A stretch of 5,756 nt of DNA from an uncultured Ruminococcus sp. (GTDB taxonomy: Bacteria > Bacillota > Clostridia > Oscillospirales > Acutalibacteraceae): the NCBI GenBank assembly GCA_902802975.1, contig CADCOF010000153.1:1-5756 (forward strand), given 5' to 3'. This document shows positions 1-5,756 of the stretch, piece by piece. Below the pieces are notes generated by a model. The model ran no database searches. It saw only the letters and a program-made list of their open reading frames with translations, and was not told where the DNA came from. Position 1 is the first letter of the stretch. Each line of letters begins with the position of its first letter. Both the position numbers and the translations under genes were made by a program.

Positions 1-56
1 ACTTTGCTTGATGCCTCCTACTTTGCTTGATGCCTCCTACTTTGCTTGATGCCTCC
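1..56. repeat. Three tandem copies of a 19-bp unit
   Basis: The unit ACTTTGCTTGATGCCTCCT occurs at 1-19 and 20-38. A third copy at 39-56 is identical over 18 bases and then continues into the hairpin element instead of ending in T. There is no spacer between copies, so this is a tandem (VNTR-like) array, not a CRISPR. The array may extend upstream, because the window opens exactly on a unit. The last part of the unit (TGATGCCTCC) is also the outer edge of the adjoining hairpin element, so the array looks like partial re-duplication of that element's flank. Function is unknown. Confidence 0.9.
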
Positions 57-110
57 GGCGGCCAGCCTTTTTGAAAAAAGGCTGGGCGAAAAACTTTATG
101 ATGCGCTCTG
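50..110 (+). repeat. Left copy of inverted hairpin repeat element
   Basis: This 61-bp stretch matches the reverse complement of 5696-5756 at 57 of 61 positions. It opens with TGCCTCCGGCGGC, followed by an 11-bp perfect inverted repeat (62-72 with 75-85, stem CCAGCCTTTTT and its complement, 2-nt loop GA as read, or a 4-nt loop if the last pair opens), then GGCGAAAAACTTT. No U-tract follows the stem on either strand, so it is not a standard intrinsic terminator. It is best described as a short, non-coding, dispersed palindromic element of unknown function. Confidence 0.85.
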
Positions 111-265
111 CTGCGGCTGTGTTGTACCTCTCTCGCCTGCCGGCTCGATCGCAAGCAGTCATTTCGCACACGAACTTTTTGAGGCACAAGCTTTTTTGCC
201 TGCGCCCAACTTATTTGCTGCAAACGCGGTGATGATTATCGTTAACAACAAAGCCCTACGGAATT
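111..265. other. Non-coding spacer without recognisable gene
   Basis: I recognise no gene or RNA here. A frame stays open from 46 to 357, but it begins inside the tandem repeat, reads through the hairpin element, and ends in a low-complexity phenylalanine and isoleucine run translated from the T-rich and AT-rich promoter region. It resembles no protein I know. A weak hairpin (182-189 with 194-201, one mismatch) is the only secondary structure I noticed in this stretch. The segment separates whatever lies upstream from the operon promoter. Confidence 0.5.
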
Positions 266-266
266 G

Positions 267-306
267 CTTGCGGGTACATACCCGCCGCGTGAGTTTTTTC
301 TTTTTT
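267..306 (+). terminator. Hairpin followed by T-tracts, possible terminator
   Basis: A 6-bp GC-rich stem, GCGGGT (270-275) and ACCCGC (280-285) with loop ACAT, is followed 8 nt later by six T, a C, and six more T (294-306). The gap to the T-tract is longer than in a classical intrinsic terminator. It closes if CTT (267-269) also pairs with GAG (291-293) across a bulge. The site could end transcription arriving from upstream and insulate the operon promoter that follows. Classification as a terminator is tentative. Confidence 0.35.
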
Positions 307-307
307 C

Positions 308-345
308 TGCATATAATTATAGTATATATTGCATATAATATAGTA
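308..345 (+). promoter_or_regulatory. AT-rich promoter region with duplicated TATAAT block
   Basis: Two perfect TATAAT hexamers lie at 312-317 and 334-339, each as part of the block TGCATATAAT (308-317 and 330-339). The similarity continues into ATAGTA after a one-base indel, so the region is a near-exact 22-nt tandem duplication. No convincing TTGACA-like -35 box stands 16-18 nt upstream of either hexamer. Either could be the -10 box of the only obvious promoter ahead of the five-gene operon, giving a leader of roughly 25-50 nt before the first start codon. Assignment rests on composition and position only. Confidence 0.4.
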
Positions 346-357
346 AATATATTATGA

Positions 358-364
358 GGGAGGA
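358..364 (+). promoter_or_regulatory. Strong Shine-Dalgarno of the yqzL-like gene
   Basis: GGGAGGA lies 6 nt before the ATG at 371. It is the strongest ribosome binding site in the window, and it is the main reason to accept the small overlapping reading frame as a real gene. Confidence 0.8.
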
Positions 365-370
365 AATTCC

Positions 371-553
371 ATGAACGTAACTTCGGCTTGGGATAATTTC
401 ACTTTAAGCGGCAGCGTTGCCGATTATCTGACGTACAGTACGCTAAAAAACGGCGGTGATATGGATAATGAAAATTGTAACGGACGGGATTGTGATCAGG
501 GAGCAGACCGTCAAGGAGTTCGACAAATCGATAACAGTTCTGACAAGAAGTAA
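371..553 (+). CDS. yqzL: YqzL-like small protein
   Basis: A 60-residue protein of unknown biochemical role. Residues 7-26 carry the pattern W-x2-F-x2-S-G-x4-Y-L-x-Y-x3-K, which matches what I recall of the short YqzL family that lies just upstream of recO in Bacillus-type Firmicutes (era-yqzL-recO order). The position directly ahead of recO here supports that. YqzL proteins are usually about 45-50 residues. Here the conserved part ends near residue 26, and a hydrophilic tail rich in N, D, R and Q continues into the recO gene, so 86 nt are read in two frames. The tail is probably unconstrained, because the recO frame encodes the conserved RecO N-terminus there. No signal peptide or membrane segment is visible. 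The ATG at 371 is well placed behind a strong ribosome binding site. Identification is by motif and context, not by alignment. Confidence 0.7.
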   Translation: MNVTSAWDNFTLSGSVADYLTYSTLKNGGDMDNENCNGRDCDQGADRQGVRQIDNSSDKK

Positions 554-1211
554 CGGTATTGTACATGCCTATGTGTCAAACGCAAAAAACATCAAGAATT
601 CTAAGAGTACCGCCACAGGTCTTTTGACATATTCACAGTTCGTTTTTTATAAAAACAGAGAACGTTACGTGGCAGATGAAGCTGCTGCAAAAGAAGTCTT
701 TATCGGTCTGCGCAGTGATATCAAAAAGCTTGCCCTTGCACAGTATCTTTGCGAACTGGCAGGGGCTGTTGTCCAAGAAGAGGAACCCAGTGAAGAACAG
801 CTCCGTCTTGTGCTGAATTCTCTTTATGTTCTCAGCAAGAATATTAAGCCCGAACCGCTCGTCAAAGCTGCATTCGAGCTTCGTATGATGTCGCTGTGCG
901 GCTTTATGCCCAACCTTGTGTGCTGCAGCGGGTGCGCTATTTATGAACATGAGGAAATGAGGTTTATACCAACCGACGGTGTTCTTATGTGCCCCGACTG
1001 TGCCGCCTCGTCAAAAAAAAGCGGCGTGCTGACAGGTCTCGGCGCAACTGCCGCCATGCGACACTGCGTGTATTCGGAGTTTGACAAGCTTTTCTCGTTC
1101 ACCGTCTCCGATAACGCTATGAACGCATTCAAAAAAGCCGCAGAACAGTACGTTTTATCTTGCCTCGACAGACAATTTACTACACTTGAATTTTATAAAA
1201 GTATATCTTAA
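468..1211 (+). CDS. recO: DNA repair protein RecO
   Basis: RecO works with RecR (and RecF) in the cytoplasm to displace SSB from single-stranded DNA and load RecA for gap repair. The 247-residue protein has the family's usual length. It begins with the typical OB-fold strand (TDGIVIREQ at residues 5-13), continues through a helical middle (about 80-145, including the segment AAFELRMMSLCGFMPNL), and has the C-terminal four-cysteine zinc site C153-x2-C156 and C175-x2-C178. The frame also allows a GTG start at 456, four codons earlier. I prefer ATG at 468 because GGCGGTGA (452-459) sits 8 nt before it, while little precedes the GTG. The 5' end overlaps the yqzL-like gene by 86 nt out of frame, so the two are probably coupled in translation. 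The mutS2 gene follows after 9 nt. No damage is visible. Confidence 0.95.
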   Translation: MKIVTDGIVIREQTVKEFDKSITVLTRSNGIVHAYVSNAKNIKNSKSTATGLLTYSQFVFYKNRERYVADEAAAKEVFIGLRSDIKKLALAQYLCELAGAVVQEEEPSEEQLRLVLNSLYVLSKNIKPEPLVKAAFELRMMSLCGFMPNLVCCSGCAIYEHEEMRFIPTDGVLMCPDCAASSKKSGVLTGLGATAAMRHCVYSEFDKLFSFTVSDNAMNAFKKAAEQYVLSCLDRQFTTLEFYKSIS

Positions 1212-1220
1212 GGATAAATT

Positions 1221-3599
1221 ATGAATAACGAAAATAATCTAAAACATTACCGTGCGCTTGAACTGGATAAAATACTAAAAAAAGCCTCAGACCTTACCGG
1301 CTGCGACGACGCTAAAAATATGATGCTCGCACTGACTCCCATTTCACAGCTCGATAAAGTCAACAGACTTTTGACGGAGACAAGCGACGCCCATTCACTC
1401 AGCGGTCGTTTCGGCTCCCCCTCATTCGGCGGGCTTGTCGATGTCAACGACACCCTCAAGCGCAGTAAAACCGGCGCGTCACTCTCAACAAGCGAGCTGC
1501 TTGAAGTTGCGCGAGTTCTCCACGTTATCCGCACGCTGAAAGACTGGCGAAAACGCTGCGCCGGAACAAAAACCGTACTCGATACGCGTTTTGACGCGCT
1601 CGTTCCGTCCAAATTTCTTGAGGATAAAATTAACGGAGCAATTCTCTCGGAGGACGAAATCGCAGACAACGCCTCTGTAGAGCTTGCGGCAATTCGCAGA
1701 AAAATTCGCCTGACTTCATCGAAAGCCCGCGATATTCTCGATAAAATGATACGCTCCAGCGTCGTGCAGAAATATCTTCAGGAAAGCATCGTCACAATGC
1801 GAAACGGCAGATTCGTTGTGCCTGTAAAAGCGGAGTGCCGCGGCAACGTCCCCGGTCTTGTCCACGATACGAGCGGCAGCGGACAAACTATTTTTGTCGA
1901 ACCAATGGCAGTTGTGGAAGCCAATAACGAAATAAAAGTCCTTGAGTCAAAGGAGCTTGACGAAATAGCGCGCATTTTGTGGAAACTCAGCGCAGAAGTG
2001 TCCGATCACGCAAGCTTGATCATGAGCAGTTATAATGCCGCTGTGGAGTTAAACGTAATATTCGCAAAAGCGGAGCTGGCGTACAAGATGAAAGCATCTT
2101 TGCCCGTCATGAACGATAAGGGAATTATTGATCTGAAAAAAGCGCGTCACCCGCTGATCGACCCCGAAAAAGTCGTCGCGTCCGACATTATGCTCGGCGA
2201 AAATTTCGACACGCTGATTATCACAGGTCCCAACACGGGCGGCAAAACCGTCTCGATTAAACTGATAGGTCTGCTTACTCTTATGGCTGAATGCGGATTT
2301 ATGATTCCTGCGAGCGACAACAGCCGCCTGAGCGTTTTTGACAGCGTGTTTGCGGATATCGGCGACGAACAAAGCATTGAGCAGTCTCTTTCCACATTTT
2401 CCGCACACATGACGAATACGGTAGATATATTGTCAAAATGCACCGGAAAAAGCCTTGTTCTTCTCGACGAGCTTGGCGCGGGCACCGACCCTGTCGAGGG
2501 TGCAGCCCTCGCTGCTGCGATTCTGGAGGAGTTTCGCAAACGCGGCGCGCGCATTGCGTGTACAACTCATTATGCCGAACTGAAATCATACGCACTGCGA
2601 ACCAACGGCGTGGAAAACGGCAGCTGCGAGTTTGACGTGGCGACGCTGCGGCCTACATATAAATTGCTGATCGGCGTTCCGGGACGTTCAAACGCCTTTG
2701 CGATATCTCTGCGCCTGGGGCTTAGCGAAACGCTCGTGGCGCGGGCAAAGGAGCTTGTGTCGAGTGAAAGCAGAGAATTCGAAAACGTAGTCTCCGCGCT
2801 CGAAACGCAGCGTCAGGAGCTGCTGAAAAAGGAGCAGGCCGCCGAAAATGCGCAGCGAAAAGCAATCAAGGCGCAAAGGCGCGCGCAGCAGGAGCTGGAG
2901 GAGGTTCGCAAGCAGGCGCAGCAGGAGATCGACAACGCGAGAATGCAGGCACAAGACCTCATGACGAAAACGCGGGCGCAGGCACTGAGCCTTATTGAGG
3001 AAATCGAGAACACGCGCAAAAAAGCCGAAAGCGAAGAAGTAGACAAGTCCGCGCTGAAAAGCAAAATCAAGGCTTTGGAGAAAACCGCCGACCCTGTGTC
3101 GAGCAAAACGAACGACGGCTACAAGCTGCCGCGGTCACTCAAAGTTGGCGACGAGGTTCTTATTGTAGACATAGATAAGACGGCGAGCGTGCTTCAATTG
3201 CCCGACAAATCGGGCAAAGTGTTGGTTCAAGCGGGAATCATGCAGATGAGAGTCGATTTGTCCAACTTAAAACTGATGGAGCAAAAAAAGCGTACCGCAC
3301 AAAGCTACATGAAATCGGGCGGGCGAACTGTCAACAGAAGTAATTACGACGTAAAGGCGATCACAGAAGTTGACCTGCGCGGTTTGACGGCAGACGAGGC
3401 AATTATGCAGCTTGAATTGGCAATAGATTCGGCTGTGATGAGCAATATAAATCAGATGACAATCATACACGGAAAAGGAACGGGCGTACTTCGCGCGGAG
3501 GTGCAGCGTTTTTTGAAAACGTGTAAATCGGTAAAATCATTCAGGCTTGGCGTGTACGGCGAAGGTGAATCAGGCGTGACAATTGCCGAGCTGAAATAA
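1221..3599 (+). CDS. mutS2: MutS2 ATPase/endonuclease with Smr domain
   Basis: MutS2 proteins are ABC-type ATPases related to MutS but without its mismatch-recognition domain. Members suppress homologous recombination or cut branched DNA, and Bacillus MutS2 also acts on collided ribosomes. This 792-residue protein has the usual length and full domain order. It has a helical core and clamp (about 1-310), an ATPase with Walker A GPNTGGKT (336-343), Walker B LVLLDELGAGTDP (412-424, acidic pair D416-E417) and a signature region STFSAHMTNT between them. A long charged coiled coil follows (about 515-622), then a KOW/SH3-like segment (about 640-688) beginning LKVGDEV. The C-terminal Smr nuclease domain has VDLRG (717-721) and HGKGTG (750-755). 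All catalytic motifs look intact. AAGGA overlapping the recO stop codon serves as ribosome binding site, so it is the third gene of the operon. The choice between DNA and ribosome roles cannot be made from sequence alone. Confidence 0.96.
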   Translation: MNNENNLKHYRALELDKILKKASDLTGCDDAKNMMLALTPISQLDKVNRLLTETSDAHSLSGRFGSPSFGGLVDVNDTLKRSKTGASLSTSELLEVARVLHVIRTLKDWRKRCAGTKTVLDTRFDALVPSKFLEDKINGAILSEDEIADNASVELAAIRRKIRLTSSKARDILDKMIRSSVVQKYLQESIVTMRNGRFVVPVKAECRGNVPGLVHDTSGSGQTIFVEPMAVVEANNEIKVLESKELDEIARILWKLSAEVSDHASLIMSSYNAAVELNVIFAKAELAYKMKASLPVMNDKGIIDLKKARHPLIDPEKVVASDIMLGENFDTLIITGPNTGGKTVSIKLIGLLTLMAECGFMIPASDNSRLSVFDSVFADIGDEQSIEQSLSTFSAHMTNTVDILSKCTGKSLVLLDELGAGTDPVEGAALAAAILEEFRKRGARIACTTHYAELKSYALRTNGVENGSCEFDVATLRPTYKLLIGVPGRSNAFAISLRLGLSETLVARAKELVSSESREFENVVSALETQRQELLKKEQAAENAQRKAIKAQRRAQQELEEVRKQAQQEIDNARMQAQDLMTKTRAQALSLIEEIENTRKKAESEEVDKSALKSKIKALEKTADPVSSKTNDGYKLPRSLKVGDEVLIVDIDKTASVLQLPDKSGKVLVQAGIMQMRVDLSNLKLMEQKKRTAQSYMKSGGRTVNRSNYDVKAITEVDLRGLTADEAIMQLELAIDSAVMSNINQMTIIHGKGTGVLRAEVQRFLKTCKSVKSFRLGVYGEGESGVTIAELK

Positions 3600-3604
3600 A
3601 TATT

Positions 3605-3609
3605 GGGGG
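3605..3609 (+). promoter_or_regulatory. Shine-Dalgarno-like GGGGG ahead of an unclear start
   Basis: Five G (TTGGGGGTATG context) lie 8 nt before an ATT at 3618, which is in frame with the YpmS-like gene, but 32 nt before that gene's first ATG at 3642. They lie only one base before an ATG at 3611 that opens a different frame and stops after three codons. Two AAATATT words (3598-3604, 3614-3620) could form a weak stem that presents the G-run in its loop. Confidence 0.45.
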
Positions 3610-3641
3610 TATGAAATATTAGCAGGCGTAAAAAATTTAAA

Positions 3642-4358
3642 ATGATAACACGAATAGCAGCAGCACTTTTCGTTTTGTTTGGTCTTGTGGCTTTCGGGCT
3701 GGCAAGCGCAGACGTGTACAGCGATGTTTTCACCGCGGAGCCGGATGACGGGCTGCCGACAGAGTTTGTTTCTGCTATTATTGCGTCAAATCATTATTTT
3801 CTTTCGGAAGATAAACTGAATTCATATATGGCATACAGAACAGATCAGGCAGAAAAAAGCAACAGCAGTGCCGATGTAATCGTAACTGACGTATATATAG
3901 ATTTTAACGGAGAAACGCCGACGAAAATATATGCCGCAGTAAAATTCAAAGGCAGACGATTTGTTGTTGCCGCCGACAGCGATATCAGCACAGACAGCAC
4001 AAATATTTACATGAAGCTGTCAAATGTGACCATAGGCAAGCTGCCTGTTCCAAATGGCATGATCAATAATATTCTGAAAATTGCCGAATCAATTCCGGGC
4101 GCAACGGTATCGGACAACACAATTACTATGTCCAAGCATTTATCGATTGGCGCAGGTGAAAGTTTTGAGCTTGTATCTATAGATATTATTGAATTGTCTG
4201 TAACGGATACGGGGCTGGATATAACCACAGAACCAATAGTTCAGAATTCCTTGACCGACGCAGCGGGTTCACTGATGGACAAATTCGGTGAATTAGGAGA
4301 CATATTCGGAGACGAACTTGGAGACGTATTGGGAGACATATTCAATATTACAAAATGA
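3642..4358 (+). CDS. YpmS/DUF2140-like exported or membrane-anchored protein
   Basis: A 238-residue protein of unknown function. The N-terminus is hydrophobic (about 4-22) and is followed by A21-S22-A23, a possible signal-peptidase site, so the rest is probably outside the membrane. LSEDKLNSYM (54-63), alternating beta-like strands, and SNVTIGKLPVP near 127-137 resemble the YpmS/DUF2140 pattern of 'LSE..iN..L' and 'G.LplP'. This is a fold-level guess, not a firm assignment. The tail (219-234) is four GDxx repeats encoded by a 12-nt tandem repeat. The first ATG (3642) has no good ribosome binding site. In-frame codons upstream to 3618 add I-SRRKKFK, an ideal basic n-region for a signal peptide, and ATT at 3618 lies at the right distance from a G-run, so the true start may be there. 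The last bases overlap the next gene's ATG (ATGA). ATA and other AT-rich codons are more frequent than in mutS2. Confidence 0.8.
   Translation: MITRIAAALFVLFGLVAFGLASADVYSDVFTAEPDDGLPTEFVSAIIASNHYFLSEDKLNSYMAYRTDQAEKSNSSADVIVTDVYIDFNGETPTKIYAAVKFKGRRFVVAADSDISTDSTNIYMKLSNVTIGKLPVPNGMINNILKIAESIPGATVSDNTITMSKHLSIGAGESFELVSIDIIELSVTDTGLDITTEPIVQNSLTDAAGSLMDKFGELGDIFGDELGDVLGDIFNITK
4296..4343 (+). repeat. Four 12-bp in-frame repeats encoding GDxx
   Basis: GGAGACATATTC (4296-4307), GGAGACGAACTT (4308-4319), GGAGACGTATTG (4320-4331) and GGAGACATATTC (4332-4343) are consecutive. They encode GDIF, GDEL, GDVL and GDIF at residues 219-234. Units 1 and 4 are identical at all 12 positions, and GGAGAC is invariant. 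A preceding GGTGAATTA (GEL) may be a decayed unit. The repeat ends four codons before the stop codon. Confidence 0.85.
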
Positions 4359-5668
4359 GCGAGAATATAAATACATTATTTGAACAATTAAGCACATACA
4401 CATCTACCCCGGCATATCCTTTTCATATGCCGGGGCATAAGCGTTTATTCGGCGTTGACGAGATGCCGTACAAAATCGACATTACGGAGATAGACAACTT
4501 CGACAATCTCCACGCGCCCTGCGGTATAATCAAGCGTATCGAGAATAAGCTTGCCGCGGCTTTTGACAGTGATCATGCGTTTATGCTTGTCAACGGCAGC
4601 ACAGGCGGAATTCTGTCTGCCATATCGGCTGTATCGGATATTGGCGACGACATAATTATCGCGCGCAACTGCCATAAATCGGTGTATAATGCCGCTATGA
4701 TTCGCAGACTGAACGCGGAATATATTTATCCCGAAACGGACGAAAACGGAATTTGTCAAAGCATAAAACCCGAAGACGTTAGCGCGGCTATTGAAAAAGC
4801 CCCCCATGCTAAGTCGGTAGTTCTGACGTCGCCGACATATGAGGGCGTTGTGAGCGATATCGAAAGTATCGCCAAAATATGTCATGAGCATAATATCCCG
4901 CTGGTGACAGACAGTGCGCACGGCGCGCACATGAAATTTTGCGCGTTCGGTCAAAAGGGCGAGTCGATATCTGGCGGTGCAGATATAGTAATAAAAAGCC
5001 TGCACAAAACACTGCCCGCGCTGACGCAGACGGCGGCGGCTTTTTTGAACAGCGATCTTATAAGTGAGGAGACGTTTCGAAACTACCTGGAAATATATCA
5101 GACAAGCAGCCCGTCATATCCCTTAATGGCGTCAATTGAGCTGTGTATTGATCACATAACGGCGCATAAAGACGAATTTAAGCTGTACGAACAGCGACTT
5201 CACGATTTTTACGAAAAAATGAGTGACTTAAAGCATTTACAATTACTCAGCAACAACAATTATATGTATTCGCGTGATATAGGTAAGATTATAATAACAA
5301 CATTCAAAGCCAATATCACAGGCTATGAGCTGATGAAAAAGCTGCGTGACGAATACCAACTGGAGCTTGAAATGTCAATGCCGACATACTCGCTTGCGAT
5401 GACGAGCATATGTGACAGCGTTGAGGGATTCGAACGATTGGCGCAGGCACTGAAAGAGATCGACAGCACGCTTAAATACGAAAAAAAAGAGCCCTTTCCC
5501 CCACTTCCGCGCCCAAGAAAGGCTGATCCGGAAAAAGGAGAAAAGGGCGAAACGCGCAGCATATACATATATCCTCCGGGAATACCGATAGTTGCAGCCA
5601 GCGAGGTATGTGGTGAGAATGAGCTGCGATACTTGAAAAAATGGCAACCGCAATCCCACCGGCTTTAG
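4355..5668 (+). CDS. Orn/Lys/Arg decarboxylase-family PLP enzyme
   Basis: A 437-residue cytoplasmic fold-type I PLP enzyme of the Orn/Lys/Arg decarboxylase family, in the shorter form without the N-terminal wing domain (Bacillus YaaO/SpeA type). Relatives decarboxylate arginine, lysine or ornithine to polyamine precursors; the substrate here cannot be read from sequence. Visible motifs in order are HMPGHK (24-29), a DITEIDNFDNLH stretch (from about 42), phosphate-binding NGSTGG (80-85), D186-S-A-H189-G-A-H with the aspartate expected to contact the pyridine nitrogen, S-L-H217-K218-T with K218 as the Schiff-base lysine, and the C-terminal YPPGIP (406-411). Active-site residues appear complete. 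Between about 375 and 400 there is a proline- and lysine-rich stretch, and the C-terminal domain is short compared with the roughly 460-490 residues usual for the family. It starts within the stop codon of the previous gene (ATGA) and lacks a clear ribosome binding site, suggesting coupled re-initiation. Confidence 0.92.
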   Translation: MSENINTLFEQLSTYTSTPAYPFHMPGHKRLFGVDEMPYKIDITEIDNFDNLHAPCGIIKRIENKLAAAFDSDHAFMLVNGSTGGILSAISAVSDIGDDIIIARNCHKSVYNAAMIRRLNAEYIYPETDENGICQSIKPEDVSAAIEKAPHAKSVVLTSPTYEGVVSDIESIAKICHEHNIPLVTDSAHGAHMKFCAFGQKGESISGGADIVIKSLHKTLPALTQTAAAFLNSDLISEETFRNYLEIYQTSSPSYPLMASIELCIDHITAHKDEFKLYEQRLHDFYEKMSDLKHLQLLSNNNYMYSRDIGKIIITTFKANITGYELMKKLRDEYQLELEMSMPTYSLAMTSICDSVEGFERLAQALKEIDSTLKYEKKEPFPPLPRPRKADPEKGEKGETRSIYIYPPGIPIVAASEVCGENELRYLKKWQPQSHRL

Positions 5669-5695
5669 ACGCAATGTCATCAACTTAAGGTTAGA

Positions 5696-5756
5696 CAGAG
5701 AGCATCACAAAGTTTTTCGCCAAGCCTTTTTTCAAAAAGGCTTGCCGCCGGAGGCA
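5696..5756 (-). repeat. Right copy of inverted hairpin repeat element
   Basis: Read on the - strand, this is the same 61-bp element as 50-110, with four differences. The hairpin stem is CAAGCCTTTTT (5721-5731) with AAAAAGGCTTG (5734-5744). It lies 27 nt after the stop codon of the decarboxylase-family gene, so a transcript of the operon would end in or run through it. No U-tract follows the stem on the + strand (GCCGCCGG comes next), so a standard intrinsic terminator is not supported, although the hairpin may still protect or end the 3' end. The window stops at its outer edge. The left copy continues there into 19-bp tandem units, so similar units may follow beyond the end. Confidence 0.85.

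Noticed and set aside
1..56. Possible CRISPR array
   Set aside because: The units are directly adjacent with no spacers, only 19 bp long, and no cas gene is present.
46..357. Open reading frame of 103 codons on the + strand
   Set aside because: It starts with TTG inside the 19-bp repeat, passes through the hairpin element and ends in the low-complexity promoter region. It has no ribosome binding site and no recognisable protein features.
456..467. GTG at 456 as recO start
   Set aside because: It would add four residues (M-I-W-I) before the canonical beginning and lacks a ribosome binding site at a proper distance, whereas ATG 468 has GGCGGTGA 8 nt upstream.
2813..3106. Reverse-strand frame rich in S, C, A and L opposite the MutS2 coiled coil
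   Set aside because: The biased composition is the mirror of the K/E/Q/A-rich coiled-coil codons; it is not evidence of a gene.
4445..5005. 186-codon reverse-strand frame inside the decarboxylase-family gene
   Set aside because: It is a shadow of a clearly conserved + strand gene, with no recognisable domain and no promoter or ribosome binding site of its own.
5721..5744. Hairpin after the last gene as a standard rho-independent terminator
   Set aside because: The T-run lies inside the stem and no U-tract follows on the + strand. Termination here is possible but is not shown by the sequence.
50..5756. Inverted repeats as the ends of a composite transposon
   Set aside because: The DNA between them is a housekeeping operon with no transposase or integrase. 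A dispersed element copied at two places, or an assembly break at a repeat, explains the layout better.

Overview
The window is a compact, single-strand (+) housekeeping operon from a Gram-positive bacterium, most likely a gut-type member of the Clostridia (Oscillospirales/Ruminococcaceae-like). The evidence is a YqzL-like small protein followed by RecO (a Firmicutes pairing), MutS2 with a C-terminal Smr domain, a YpmS/DUF2140-like exported protein, a stand-alone Orn/Lys/Arg decarboxylase-family enzyme, and strong G-rich ribosome binding sites. The lineage call is inference from gene content and style; no rRNA or tRNA is present to fix it.

Layout. 1-110: three tandem 19-bp units run into a hairpin-forming repeat element. 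111-300: non-coding DNA in which I recognise no gene, ending in a small hairpin followed by T-tracts. 301-357: a very AT-rich promoter-like stretch containing a duplicated TGCATATAAT block. 371-5668: five genes in a row with little or no spacing: yqzL-like (371-553), recO (468-1211, overlapping yqzL by 86 nt), mutS2 (1221-3599), a YpmS-like gene (3642-4358, perhaps starting further upstream), and a PLP-dependent decarboxylase-family gene (4355-5668, ATGA overlap). 5669-5695: short spacer. 5696-5756: a second copy of the hairpin element, inverted relative to the first.

The operon combines recombinational repair (RecO loads RecA with RecR), a MutS2 protein whose relatives act on branched DNA and on collided ribosomes, an exported protein of unknown role, and an amino-acid decarboxylase-like enzyme. 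The tight spacing argues for co-transcription and partly for translational coupling. No mobile-element gene, CRISPR array or defence system is present. The most unusual items are the inverted, inward-facing pair of repeat elements that bracket the operon, which differ by an apparently compensatory base-pair change inside the hairpin, and the uncertain start of the YpmS-like gene, where the best ribosome binding site points to an ATT codon. Because the same repeat sits at both ends, the window may simply stop where an assembly broke at a dispersed repeat.
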